From positions 30,170,230-30,234,229 of the forward strand of contig CM032121.1 of the NCBI GenBank assembly GCA_018894105.1: 64,000 nucleotides of DNA, in the 5' to 3' direction. The DNA is from Jacaranda mimosifolia. Lineage: Eukaryota > Streptophyta > Magnoliopsida > Lamiales > Bignoniaceae. Shown in pieces: positions 23,250 through 36,000 of this stretch (positions are counted from its first letter, which is position 1; each line of letters opens with the position of its first letter). The notes under the pieces were generated by a model that was not told where the DNA came from, ran no database searches, and worked only from the letters and a program-made list of their open reading frames with translations. The position numbers and the translations under genes are program-made.

Positions 23250-26200
23250 GTTATGAGAGAACTTTTTAGCGGTGATTTTCAATTCAAAACTAGGTGTCTT
23301 CTTTGCAATTCTTTTCTGCTCAGAACTTTCAGGTTTGACTCTCTCTCTCTCTCTCTCTCTTCCCCTCCCCCACCAAAAATCTGTTTCTCTATGCATATTG
23401 TTGTTTGCCCTCAAATCGGTGCCTATGTTGATCATATGGTGCTTGTTACGAACACTTTTCATTCTTTTCAATCTCGTAATGTACATAACATCTATTTGAA
23501 AATAGGTAATGTCTTTTTAAAAGTTCTTTAATCTTCATCGTCATATTCTCCTCCATATCTGTAGTAGTAATTTATCATAACTATTGTGTAATATTAATCT
23601 CCGCATTCTGTGGGGAAACCTTGAGCAGAATCTAGGAAGCTAGCCTATATTTATGTACTAAGCATCATTTTGGTTGAGCAAGTATAAAAAAATTAGAGTA
23701 TAACATAATTATTATGCCATGTGAATTTTTTTGAATATCTAATGCCTAGATATGTGGCTGATAGCAAGATAGCTGGAAGGTTGCACTGTAGTCCATTTCC
23801 CTTCTCATTATCTTTAGTATTTAATTTTTATATCCTTGTACCATTTTTGGATCTGCTTGTCATGGATGGCATGTTGGTTTCTTCTATTCTTTTGTTGAGT
23901 TTGAAGATGTTCAGAGATTGTTTGGAATGCACTCAAGGTTTGAATTTTTCGTATTTATGGAAAAATGTGAATTCTAGTTTCTTCAAAGGTTTTAGCAATT
24001 GTTTGGTGATTCAGAAGGGAATTGATTCAGTTACTGTATTCAGGTATCTTAACGATTTTTCCCTGCTTATCTTTTACTATTGATATATATATATTCTCCA
24101 TTATTTGGATGAGTTTATTTGATGTCTTCATGCCACACCTCATCAATCAAATGCATATAGGAATTAGGGACATATTTTCTTATCTCTAGAATGTGTTCTG
24201 GATTCTGTTTGATTCACAGTTTTCTAGCTCCTTATGTGATGATTTTCTAGGATTGATCTTTGATTGATAATATGTGTACATATTATATATTAGCAAATTA
24301 AATTATGTAGCCTTATGTTCCTAACACATGTTTGTTTTGTGTTCTTTAAGCCCGTTACCCTACAGGGAAGTGTTGTGCACCTTGTTTCTTTAAATCTATT
24401 CTAGAGTTCCATGTATCAAATTTTTAGTAAGGTTTTAGTGTGAGACATTCCTTGGACTGCTCACACCTAAAACAAAATGTCAAATGAATATGATAATTAT
24501 GGATACAACAAATGAAACACCAAGAAAAAACTGCAACAAGATGTTGCACCAGGTTTGTCGAATTGGTATGTATTGCTCAGCAATTATGTGCAGAAAATGC
24601 TTTTGAAAGTCTTTTACCTCAGTCCACGTTCGAACATATAGCTAGCTTGTCCCTCAAATCTTTAAGGCACATGACTAAAATCATTAAATACTAATTTTTT
24701 AATCTCAACCTATGCCTTTTTTGTCTGCCACCGACTTGTTCTTCTTAATGCAATCAAAGAAACTAAAACTGCATGCAGAAGAAACCTCATATACATATAT
24801 ACATGTATATATGTATATATTAATGTCTGTTTTAAGCCATCCTCAGATCACTTGAAAGTTGAGGCTGTAATTAACACCTCTCGCACTATGTAGTATTCCA
24901 TTATTGATCATTTGAGCACTGATAACTGTTAAGTTCATCCATTCTCCACTAAATTAAGTAGTTTTCATTTTACCTTAACAAACTCAGCTTTATGTATTAA
25001 TTAACATTTCCCTGATCAATCTCTCTGCTATGTGTATATATATATATATATCTTAGTTTTGTCTTAAATATTACAACCTCCTCTCTTTCTCATTACACAC
25101 ACAGAAGCATTAGCAAAGTTAACAATTTATATATCTACAAATTAACAGATTGCTTGCTTATTTTCATGTCTATGAAATTGGTTAGCTCTTGTTCTTGTCC
25201 GTCTGGCAACCATCAATACTATCTCACTATTTACTTTTGTTTCTAGTTTTAGCTACTCATATGTCTCTATCTAATCTTTATGCATCTTTTTATTTTTTTT
25301 TATTTGTTTATTTATTTCTGTTTTTGTTTGACTGGAATATTTATTGCAAGTTGGTTTTCTACGTATTAGAAATATTCTCTGATATATATTGCAACTTTCT
25401 ATGCATTTGGGCACTGGCAATTACTAGTAAGTAAGGTCATTCATTCTCCACCAAATGAAGTTGTTTGTCATTTTACTTTAACGAGCTTTCTCTGCTACAC
25501 ATAGATAGTTTTGTCTTAAATATTACATCCTCCTCTCATAATCATTTGCAGAACAGTACACAACATCTAGCAAATTTAACTATTTTTAGATGTAAAATTA
25601 AGAGGTATCTTGTAGTATTCCATATTTTTTTTCTTGTTTCCAAACCTTAATTAATTGAGATTAGTCAAATATTTAGGAACAATTAAATCTTATTTATTAG
25701 AATTACCTTGGATTCTTATTCAAAGCTAACCAAAAAAACAAAAAAAAGATGAAATAAATAATAATGTGCAAGCAAATATATAGATAAATATAGATTTTTT
25801 TAGTAATTCTAATCCTTTTGGAAGTCTCATTTGAAATATATTATGTGTGCTAATATATATGTTAAGTATTGGTAGTTACCTTTTTTGCACTTACCTCATT
25901 CTTGATAGTTTATAATGTAGAATTTGCGAAGTTAGAAATTGATGCACAAGTCGAAGCAGCGTGAGTAGATGATGATGATAGAAAAAGATTTCCAAGGCAC
26001 TAGCGTAAACGTTCTATTAGTATCTTGCATTTTGACTGTAATTTTGTTGAATTTTTATTATACAACTCTTATTGAGGAGAAGCATTATGAGGAGGTGATG
26101 CATATTAAATCATTATTAACCTCTGAAATACAGAAGTTTAGTGTTGGGAGCTTAAGCACAAATAGTAAAGTGCATTTTGAGTTTGCATAGGAAAGAACAG
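23250..26200. other. Unassigned interior of the CACTA element
   Basis: A (CT)n run at 23339-23361 opens a stretch with several short + strand frames (23721-24083, 24512-24694, 25969-26190). None has a domain I recognise. The 73-codon frame at 25969-26190 has one hydrophobic stretch (VNVLLVSCILTVILLNFYY) that could span a membrane, which may be chance in AT-rich DNA. A partial duplication links 24905-25140 and 25405-25605. It may be captured genomic DNA. Confidence 0.35.
24905..25605. repeat. Direct duplication, about 460-500 bp apart
   Basis: Words such as ttttgtcttaaatattaca (25047 and 25509), cattctccac (24940 and 25442) and gcactg (24918 and 25411) recur in the same order, so a segment of about 230 bp was duplicated and has since diverged. 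Confidence 0.55.
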
Positions 26201-26644
26201 CTACTGCTAAGTTCAATTTTTTTGGGCTCTTGAAAAAATGAATTCTTCAAGCAGAGTAATGATATGGATCTCTCTAATCTCTATGTCATCTACTTTCTAA
26301 CTTAATTATATTTGCTCAATTTGTGTACGAAATAAATATCATAATCATTATATATCACTTTCTAACATTAAGTTGAATCTCATATAAATGAAAAAATTAA
26401 CTCAGCAACACCAAATTTATATCATTTACTAATCCAGTACTTATGTGATAATTGTCACTATATGTATTGAATCTACTGCAAATTAAATTAGACTAAATGG
26501 AATATAATTTTCACACTGAGAAAGCTGTGTAGTTTCATTGATTTTTCAATGAATTCAAGATCCTTTTTGCACATTTTCATTGGACATAGACATGAAATCA
26601 TGTAAAAAAATTTCATTGCAAGTGCCCTAATATCTTGTAGTGAA

Positions 26645-26750
26645 TAAGTTGGTGGTTATTTAGTTTACTGGTATAAGTTTCACATATGTAGTGTGAGGTT
26701 AGAGGTTCAAATCTATTGAACGTTCGATGTGTATGTGTATAAATAAAAAT
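26645..26750 (+). mobile_element. tRNA-derived SINE, copy 2 (diverged)
   Basis: Same family as the SINE at 22523-22627, now on the + strand: a B-box-like GAGGTTCAAATCT, the shared middle cacatatgtagtgtgaggt, and the tail gtgtatgtgtataaataaa. The A box is weak. Flanks TTGTAGTGAA (26635-26644) and TTTTAGTGAA (26757-26766) could be a target duplication with one mismatch. Confidence 0.6.
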
Positions 26751-27129
26751 ATTCTCTTTTAGTGAACACACTCTGTGCTTATTATCGTAGATAAAATTGT
26801 GCATCTTCAATTGAGAGAAAGTTTTAAGGTTTAGTTGAGCTTAATTGAAATAAAGATAAATTAAAATTAATAAATGTTTAATGAATATTCAATTTCTTTA
26901 AATAAAAGCATATGTTGAATTTATAAAAATTCAAATTTAAAGTAAAGTGACATTATCATTATTTTAATTATTGCATATTTGAATTAACATTCTCAATTAA
27001 ATTTAACTCAAGAGAAGTTCATCCCTCCAAGTTTAATTTAAATGCTTTTTGATATTTCCTCAAAAAATAACTTTTGAGAAATAAGTATTTCTCTAAGAAC
27101 CAGGTAGTACCTATTGTATGTAATCTTTT

Positions 27130-27507
27130 ATTGATCACAATATTAGTTGTTATGGATATATGCTTAGCAACCGAATTAGTTGGTTGTTGATGAGTAATTT
27201 AAAAGACTTATGGCAATCATTCATTAATATTTTATTATTGAATTGTTTGCAATTGACGTTTATATATAACGACCATAAAAGTTCTTGCTAAAAATTTCAA
27301 TTTAGGTCACTATATAATTGCCTAAGAGGGGCCAAATTACAATGACTATTTATAGCTACCAAATATTGGGTAGTTGCAAAAAGGTTTACGTAACTTAACT
27401 TTAGCAGCTCAATCACATATGGTCACTAATTTGTATTTTTTTAGCTACCATTTTACTATTGTTGCTAAGAATTTGGTTGCTAAAATCAAATTTTCTTGTA
27501 GAGACAT
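27130..27507. mobile_element. End of a second CACTA-type element
   Basis: Repeated gttgctaa/tagctacca words lead to ttttcttgtagag, close to the TTTTCTTGTAGTG terminus common in plant CACTA elements. The opposite end was not found nearby, so this is probably a truncated insertion. Confidence 0.4.
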
Positions 27508-27559
27508 GATATGAGAGAGGTATGGGCCATGGAGTTGTGTCGTTTAAAGGCAGCAAGAA

Positions 27560-27825
27560 GATGAGACTTTAAGCTATACAACTTAATTCAATAAAGGATA
27601 AGTTGAGCAAAGCTCAAAATAACTTACAAGGTGCAATCGATCTCATCAAAACTCAACAAGAAATGATTTAGAACAAACAAGAGAAAATCCAAAGCTTGAT
27701 GAGCAATGTAAGAGCTATGAAGAGCAATGCCAAAAGCGAAGTGCAGAAATAACAAGCCTTAAAGATGGTTGGGCCAAATTTAAGCTACTCTTGGCGGCAT
27801 TGCAAGACAAACTCACTTGAAGGTA
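27560..27825 (+). pseudogene. Coiled-coil remnant, possibly transposase tail
   Basis: Fragments such as DKLSKAQNNLQGAIDLIKT and, in another frame, EEQCQKRSAEITSLKDGW suggest a charged coiled coil broken by stops and a frameshift. C-terminal coiled coils of this kind occur in plant En/Spm-associated proteins, which fits the location, but the family assignment is weak. Confidence 0.3.
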
Positions 27826-29595
27826 AGTATGTCCTTATGATGTTATATGATTTTACTTGAATTTGTGTATATGGAGTTTTGTAATATATGATAATCAAAA
27901 TTAAGGGAAAAAAAATTAGAGTTATGAACATTTACATCTTATTGTTTTATTTGCTTGTTTGTCAATTGTCATGTGTAGAATAATTAGTTGAGTTGAATTA
28001 AGTTACAATAATTATAATTCCTAGAATTTTACCATGATTTATTTCAACATGCGAGTTCATATTTTATACATAAACACGCTCAATCTTTTCATATATGAAT
28101 TGGGGGAACTTTTAGTTTGGAGATTATTCTAGGCCTTTCCAGTTAAAGTCATGTTATTAAAAAAAACATGATATGATACATACTGTTTGAACTCATTTGA
28201 TAATATAGCTGACGAATTAAATAAAATATATTTTTATATTCAACATTATCTTCTATAATATTTTGTGTAGTTTATGTTAGATAAGAGATGATATCATATA
28301 AATATTTTATTGCAACTTCCTCCCATGAATTGTGTTATTATTTTGTGAAGTTTTTATTTTTTATTTTTTATTTTTTTATGCTATATTAAACATTTGCTTT
28401 TCCTATGTACCATAATTGTCCAATCTAAGAAAAAATAGACGTGTAGTGACTAGTTAAACATATGGAATATCTAATTTGATGTTTTACATATTCACAATGT
28501 ATTGTGGAATCATTTTTTTTACAGATTGTTGAAAGCAACCCTCTTTGTGATGATGTTGACAAAAATTAAGAAACATGTTTTGGAGATCTCTCTTGTTACT
28601 TGAGTGATAACACCTCTTGAAAACTTAATACTTTTGTTTGATTGATATACGCATTTGGTTATCATGGCTTTGGTTGGTAGTTTGAATTTGGGATAGATGT
28701 TTTTGAATTTATATTTATGTCTATGGATAGATGGATGTGGTTAGTGTTATGTCTATAGATGGATAGTTGTGCTTACTCTTTTGTTTATTTAAGGAATAAC
28801 TATGAATTATTTATATTTAGGATGTTGATATACTTCAAATTTGAATTTCTTCTGCATCTTCATATCCAAATTGAGCTATTGAATAGGAAAAACAAAACTA
28901 GTATTGTTACAAAAACAATTTATTGGTAACGAAATTTATTTGTTACTTTTCTCAATCGTAACAAACTAATTTGACGTATCCATAATGAATTATTTTACTT
29001 TTCTATAACAAATTTTTTACTAATTCGTAACAAATAATTAGTTATTCTCAATCAAGAAATTAATTATTTGTAACCAATACATTGCTGATTTGTAATGAAT
29101 TATTATAATCTTATTAACAGAACTCCTAATATCTTTTGTAACGAAATTGTTCGTTATGTTTATTAGTAACGAGAAGCTTATATTCAAATTAAAATATTAT
29201 TCAATTGTTCGTAAGCAAATATTTTGTTACATAAATAATTTGTAACAATAGTAAATTAAATAAATAATATTATTATAATATGCATTGGTAATGAAAAATA
29301 AAACGCGACAAAGCCACCAATATTTTGGTAACTAAATATTTCATTACACTGTAGAAATCTATTGTAACTAACATTGTTTTGTTAATAATACCAAATTTTT
29401 GGTGATGACAAATTTTGTCGCCATAAGGTTATCATTTGTAATGAACCAAAAAGTTCGTTACAAATACTTTTAGCGATGGGCTTTAACACACGAAACTTCA
29501 GTAACAAAAACTTCATTACGAATATGCTATGGTAATGAATTTGAGCATTAACGTAACAAAATTCCTCATTTCTAAAAGTGTAATTTGTTGTAGTG

Positions 29596-31459
29596 TTGTC
29601 TGAGCTGTTCTTTTTTGCTTGAAACTCTTGAGCCGTTATTATCCAAGTTCTTAATCTTACTTGATGTGATTTCTTATCTTATGTATTTATGTTCATAAAT
29701 ATATTAGTTCTATTTGACCCTTTCTTGCCAGAAATTGTCACTTATCTATACAGTATTGACTTTCTATCTTTGTATTTCTCTTGATAGTCTATTTGAACCT
29801 TTCTTATCCTATATATGTGATTTTTGAACTATTTTTATCTGAATTCTTGACCCATTTAGAGTTGTCGCGCCCCTGAATCGAATATCATGATTGTACCAGT
29901 TTGATAAAATAAACTATTTGTGTATGTTCTCCACACATTGCTCCTTAACTAGTTACGATTCCTATTTGATTATGATTTATGATCTTACTTGAAAATGACG
30001 ATTGGGGAGTGACCACAAAAAAATGAATTTCGAAAGATATATTTTTCTACCATCACCATATCTATCTTGGAACACACTTGATGTTGATTTACTGATTACT
30101 CGTCTATCATGGCGAACTGATGTGTTACCTAAAATGCTGTTGGGCATATTACATGATATACATGAATATAATTAATACCCTTGGGGTGGGCCCTAGGATT
30201 GGTTTCGAAAGACGACCGGGCGGAATGGACCAATAGTGACTGTTCTTTCGACTGATATCCATACAAGTTGTACATATAACCCTGTCTCATAGCCAGTTGG
30301 AGGTAGTTGTATATGAGCTAGCCAGGCATGCGGCTAGCCATGCCTAATGATTGATTGATTGTCCGATCCGATATCACTCAAAACTTGAAGGAATAAGGAT
30401 TTTCATATTTTCGAAAATGGAGTGACAAGGTATGAGAACCGCCAACAGCTCAATAGTGAAAATGTTTACTAAATTGTAATTGGTTAATTTTTCAGCTTTA
30501 TATATTTCCCCTATGTTAGAAATGTATCTTGCATCTTCGTGAACATTTTGATTATCATTCATAAATTCATTGTTCGGTTGCTATTGTTCTGTGTACTGGA
30601 ATTACCTCTTCGTTATTACCTCATTAAGTCATTCGGACTTATAGTTTTGTATTGTTTCATTTTGTTCTTTTTCTAGATAAGGACCTATAGGAGCCATATG
30701 GAATTAGATAGCGTTGGAAACTGCTGAGGCTTTCTTGTACCATAGTTTGCTTTGAAAGCTTCCTTTTTGAATGTAATAGTTCTATGTAGGTGTGAAACAC
30801 TAATAACCAATGCTTATGAATAACTTTTTCCCTTCAGCGTATTTGGATTTCTCTGAATGAATTAAGATACATTACTGAGAGTGGTGGCGTTTTGACTGGA
30901 GGCACCCACCTCCGACTTTAGGGGGCTACAGTAAATAACAAATATTAGAAGAAATTATTAGACAATATAATAATGAGTACAAAAATATATATTAAAATAA
31001 AGGGTTATAATAATTAATATACAATATATATATTATAATGTATATTGAGTATTTTTTATAATTAGATATGCATTTACAAAAGATGAACTAATAGAATTTT
31101 TTACATTAATATTAAAACAAATATTGATATAATATTATATACAGAAATATATTTGTTGACATAGGTAAAAGGAATAAAATTAACAATATAATAAAGATTT
31201 ATAAAAATTAAATATTAATATAGGAAGTTACAAAAATTAATATAGAAAGTGACATATATATTATATACGAAAATATTTTAACATGAAGAAAAGAAAAATA
31301 TGGAAATATGTTATAAGGAGTCACATATATTATATATTGAATATATTTACATAACAAAAATGAATAAAACTAATTTATCCACATCATTGCTACATAAGAT
31401 ATATGCTTAAAATGAGATTGAATATCATTTTACTTTATATATTAGATTTGCTCATCTAA
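29596..31459. other. Unassigned AT-rich spacer
   Basis: No gene recognised. The block 30120-30370 is less AT-rich than its surroundings; 30940-31430 is highly AT-rich with tatata runs. The 62-codon - strand frame at 30562-30374 has no known domain. Confidence 0.4.
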
Positions 31460-31467
31460 TAGCTAGA

Positions 31468-32237
31468 GATTAAATTGTATTTTTGGTCCTATAAGTTAGG
31501 GCTGTTTGAATTTTGATCCCATTTTTTTATCAGTTTTGCACATTGCATCTAATAAGTGCATTCTTTTTTCAATTTGAGGACTCAAAAGGGCTTCCGTCTA
31601 GAAATTAATGGATTGGGTCACGTGTTACTCACATAGCTGTTAAGTTGAGATTTTTTGGTCCCATAAGTTAGGCCCATTTGGATTTTTGGTCCCAACGAGA
31701 GCTCCAATAGATTTTTGCATAAGAAGAAAGAAAAATGACTGCAAGTGAAGGTGCCATTTGTTTTGCAGCACACCATCTCCATTGAAAACCTCGTGGACAG
31801 ATGAAAATTCAGATAGGAGGTTTCATGGTTGTGTTTCCATGAATAATAGGTGTGGCTTCTTTACTTGGGAATGAAAGAACATGACAAGTGATACTTGGAA
31901 TGCTTAGGATGTTGAATGTAATGAAGAAAAAGTGTTAAAACTTCAAAAAAAAGCAAACTATGTTGCTATAGTCATTGGTGGTCTCTTGATTGATGGTTTA
32001 TCACTTTGTTAGGATCAAAATCCAAATAAATCTAATTTATGGGACCAAAAAATACCAATTTAACGGCCGCATGAGTGGCATGTGACTGGTTCCGTTAACT
32101 ATTGGACGAAAAGCCTCTTTGGTCTTTAAATTTAAAAAAAGAAGGCACTTATTGTATGCAATGTGCAAAAGTTGTAAAGAATGGGACCAAAATCTAAATG
32201 GGTCTAACTTATGAGACCAAAAAGGCAATTTACCCTC
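31468..32237. mobile_element. MULE-like long-TIR element with zf-GRF fragment
   Basis: Two inverted arms of about 230-250 bp (31468-31705 and 32010-32237) match closely, starting GATTAAATTG on the left and GAGGGTAAATTG when the right arm is read in reverse. The flanks share TAGCTAGA (31460-31467 and 32238-32245), an 8-bp, possibly 9-bp, duplication. Between the arms the + strand encodes KTSWTDENSDRRFHGC then CGFFTWE, the signature of a GRF-type zinc finger, followed by stops. Long terminal inverted repeats with a cellular gene piece and no transposase fit a Pack-MULE-like element; an hAT-type origin is not excluded by the 8-bp duplication. Confidence 0.75.
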
Positions 32238-32325
32238 TAGCTAGACGTGTTGTGCAAGTCACAATTGATAAATATTGAGATTATGAGAATTAGATGAAAG
32301 CCGTTAAATAATATATACATATGCA

Positions 32326-33030
32326 TGTTGATTTTATCTTGAAATTTGGGTAAAATTGACAAGGAACAGAGTGAAATAGAGCTAAACGGTCGAAATGGGC
32401 ATGAGAAGAACACCTCGACGTGTGCCGGCAGGGTGCCGCGTGCTAAGGCGCGCAGCATGCATGGAAATAAGGCATTAAGCAGTGATGCACACCCGGACAC
32501 GAGGAGTGTTGTGCCTAGGTGTGGACATCACTGGAACTGCGTGCCCTGGCGTGAGGTTACCGCCCCGGGGCGCACAGCACACTGTCATCCTGTGCCCTAG
32601 TGCAAGTTCTGCGTGCTAGGGCACACGGTGCATAACTTCCAGGTAGCAACAGCAGTTCCCAAGCACCAGGGCGCGAGTCTTGCGTGCCCGGCTCACAACG
32701 CAAGTCTAATGGGCCTAGGACTCATTTTCGGGCTATAAATTCAGCGTTTTCTTTTAGGACATCTCAACACAAACCTAACACAATGGTTTCTAGATTACTT
32801 TAGAGATAGTTTCCTCATAACGGAGCTTAGAACGAACGTGTTAGTTGTTTTCGTGAGATTTGTGGGATAAACGTTTGTGCTTGCTATCTTGATTGAAATC
32901 AATAAAGTCCTTTCTTTGTCGAGTGGATTAGACATTTAGCTAAACCACCTTAAATATTATTGTCAGTTTTCATAGAATTGCTTTACTATTATTTCATACT
33001 TTTCATAATAGATCCTCCTGAGTTTCGACA
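32326..33030 (+). repeat. 5' LTR of Copia 1
   Basis: 705 bp with a GC-rich core (32400-32720) unlike the AT-rich surroundings, full of gtgcc/gcacg words, then CTATAAATTCAGC (about 32734), a likely TATA box. The 3' LTR has CTACAAATTCAG at the same place, so one copy of the box is mutated. Confidence 0.88.
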
Positions 33031-33057
33031 AATTGGTATCAGAGCAGGTTGGATCAG

Positions 33058-36000
33058 ATGTCAACCATGAAGTACGAGGTAGAGAAATTCAATGGGAAGA
33101 ACGAATTTGGGCTGTGGAAGATGAAGGTTCATGCCTTCCTGTGTCAACAAGGTTTACAAATAGTGTTAAAAGGCTGAGATTCTTTGCCAGAGATGCTGAC
33201 AGACGAAGATAATGACGAGTTTATGGAAAAGGCTTATGGTACTCTGGTGTTATTATTGGTAGATAACATACTAAGGGAAGTCGCCATAGAAAATACGCCA
33301 ATAGATTTGTTGAAGAAGTTGGAGAGTCTATATATGACGAAGTCCTTATTGAATCGACTATATTTGAAACAATGGTTATAAATATTAAGAATAAAGGAAG
33401 GAACATCTATTACTCAGCATATTGTTTTTCAATAAGGTGATTCTGGATCTCGCTACTATAGATGCTAAAATTGAAGATGAAGACCAAGCGTTAATTCTCT
33501 TATGTTCTTTGCCAAAATTTTTTGAGCACTTGGTTACTACCCTACTGTACGAGAGAGATACGATTTCAATTGAGGATGTGAATGCCTCATTGAATTCCAA
33601 CGAATTGAGAAAATATGTCCTGGGCAGCAATGATGGTGAAAGTAGGGAAGGATTGGTGGTGAAAGGGAAATCGAGAGAAGGGGGAAGAAGTAGAGGCCGA
33701 TCGAAGTCTCGAACCAAGCTTAGAAATTGTGACAAGTATTTTAGGTGTGATGGAAAGGGGCACTGAAAATGGAACTATTTGTAACGAGGAAAGGTGAAGG
33801 ATGTAGGTGAAACTTCTTATTAAAAAGGAGATGATGTCGCAGGAATTGTTTAGAATGAGTCTGGTAGTGGGCTTGCTCTCAACATCACCAAAACTTAACT
33901 AAGCTCTAAATGGATTTTGGATAGTGGTTGTTTCTACCATATGTGTCCCTGAGAAGATTGATTTACCACTTATCAAAAATACGATAGTGGTAAAATGCTT
34001 ATGGGAAACGATACTTCATGCAGCGTTGTAGGAATTGGCTTAGTTTGTATCAGAATACATGATAGCAAAGTAAGGACCTTAATAGATGTGCGTCATGTTC
34101 TAGATCTAAAGAAAAATCTGATATCTCTAGGTACTCTAGACAAGAATGGTTGTGAGTACAGAGCTCAAGATGAAGTTTTGCTAGTTTCCAAAGATGCATT
34201 GCATATCATGAAGGGAGACAAGCGAAATGGCCTTTACATATTGCAGGGCAGTACAGTTTCTGGTACTGCGGTTGTTTCTTCATTAGTTAATGATACTACT
34301 AGATTGTGGCATATACAGCTTGGGCATATGAGTGAGAAAGGGATGTCAGAACTGAGCAAACGAGGTTTGCTTTGTAAAGAGAAGACCAGAGAGTTGGATT
34401 TCTGGGAGCAGTGTGTGCTTGGCAAGCAACACGGGGTGAAATTTGGCACTGCAGTTCATAGGACTGAGAGCACCTTGAATTACATTCACTCAAATCTTTG
34501 GAGGCCTTCTTAGGTTCTTTCAAAGAGAGGTGTCAGGAACATGCTGACATTCATTGATGACTTCTTAATAAGAGTATGGGTATACATGCTAAAGCATAAA
34601 GATGAGGTATTTGTCAATTTCAAGTAATGGAAAATTTTAATTGAGAAGTAGACATGAAAGGAGATAAAACGTTTGAGGACTATGATAAGGAAGGAATTGT
34701 GAGGTATTGCACAATTGTACATACACCACGACAGAATGGAGTTGTAGAATAGATGAACAGGATTATCTTGGAAAGATCTAGATACATGTTCTTTAACACC
34801 GAATTGTCCAAGAATGTTTAGGCAGAAGTGATTAAAAGCTTGTTATTTGGTGAATAGGTCATCATCGACTGCTTTGGATTGCAAGATACTAATGGAAGTT
34901 TAGTCTGGGTCTCCTACTGATTGCTTAAATCTAAGAGTATTTGGGTATCCAATCTATGCTCATGTCTGGGATGGGAAGCTTGAACCAAGAGCTAGGAAGT
35001 GTATATTTCTAGGTTATGCAGATGAAGTCAAAGGTTATCGTTTGTAGTGTAATGATGACAAGAGCTCCAAGATCATTATCAGCAAAGATGTGACATTTGA
35101 TGAATCTGCTATAGTGAAGAAATGGAGTAGCCCGAATGTAGTCAATAGGGCATTAAGGAGAAGGTGAACTTGACACTCCACAAGTTTCAAAGGGGAAACA
35201 GAAGGTGGTAGAGGAAGCTGGTGAGAGCGCATTATCACTTAATCAACAACAAGAAGATAATTCACTACAAAGCTATCGTTTGGATCGCAGTAGAGGGAAA
35301 AGACAGATCAAACCACCACAGCGGTATGCATTTTTAGATTTGGTAGCTTATGCTTTGAGTTCGGTCGAGGAGTTTGTGGGTGATGATCTAGTCACATACA
35401 AGGAAGCTATTTCCCGATCAGATTCTGATAAATGGGCAACAGTTATGAGTAAAGAGATGGAGTCTTTTCACAAGAATAGTACATGGGAACTGGTTGATGT
35501 ACCTAAAGTGCAGAAGATTGTAGGTTGTCAAGCATGTCTTCTGAAGAGGTCTTTATATGGCTTGAAACAGTCTCCCAAGCAGTGGTTATCAAAGGTTTGA
35601 TGCTTTTATTACCAAGATAGGATATATTAGAAGCATTTACGATTGCTGTGCATATTATAAAAAATGTAGTGACAACTTTCTCGTATATTTGCTGTTGTAC
35701 GTTGATAATATGTTGATGACCTCTAGAAACATATATGAGATCAATAATTTAAAAGCTCAATTAAGTGAAGAATTTGAGATGAAGTATTTGGGTGGTGCAA
35801 AGAAGATATTGGGCATGGAGATCATCCGGGACAGACACACAGGATTGTTGTACTTGTCTCAACAACATTATATTGAGAAAGTACTTGAGCGATTTGGGAT
35901 GGATAAGTCCAAGCTAGTTAGTACGCCACCTACAACTTATTTCAAGCTTTCATTAGATCTATCACCGAGTACAGAGGAGGAGGTGGAGCACATGTCTAAT

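Larger units (their letters stand above)
19014..29595. mobile_element. CACTA-like non-autonomous element, 10.6 kb
   Basis: The left end starts CACTACAACAAATT (19014) and the right end is its inverted copy AATTTGTTGTAGTG (29582-29595). Both ends carry dense GTAACAA/TTGTTAC words (19040-19440 and 28900-29560), as expected for subterminal transposase-binding repeats of En/Spm elements. The flanking triplets (tca left, ttg right) do not match, so the 3-bp target duplication is missing or decayed. No intact transposase is visible; the interior holds repeat fields, nested insertions and unassigned sequence. Two unrelated solo ends are an alternative, but matching terminal and subterminal motifs favour one element. 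Confidence 0.65.
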
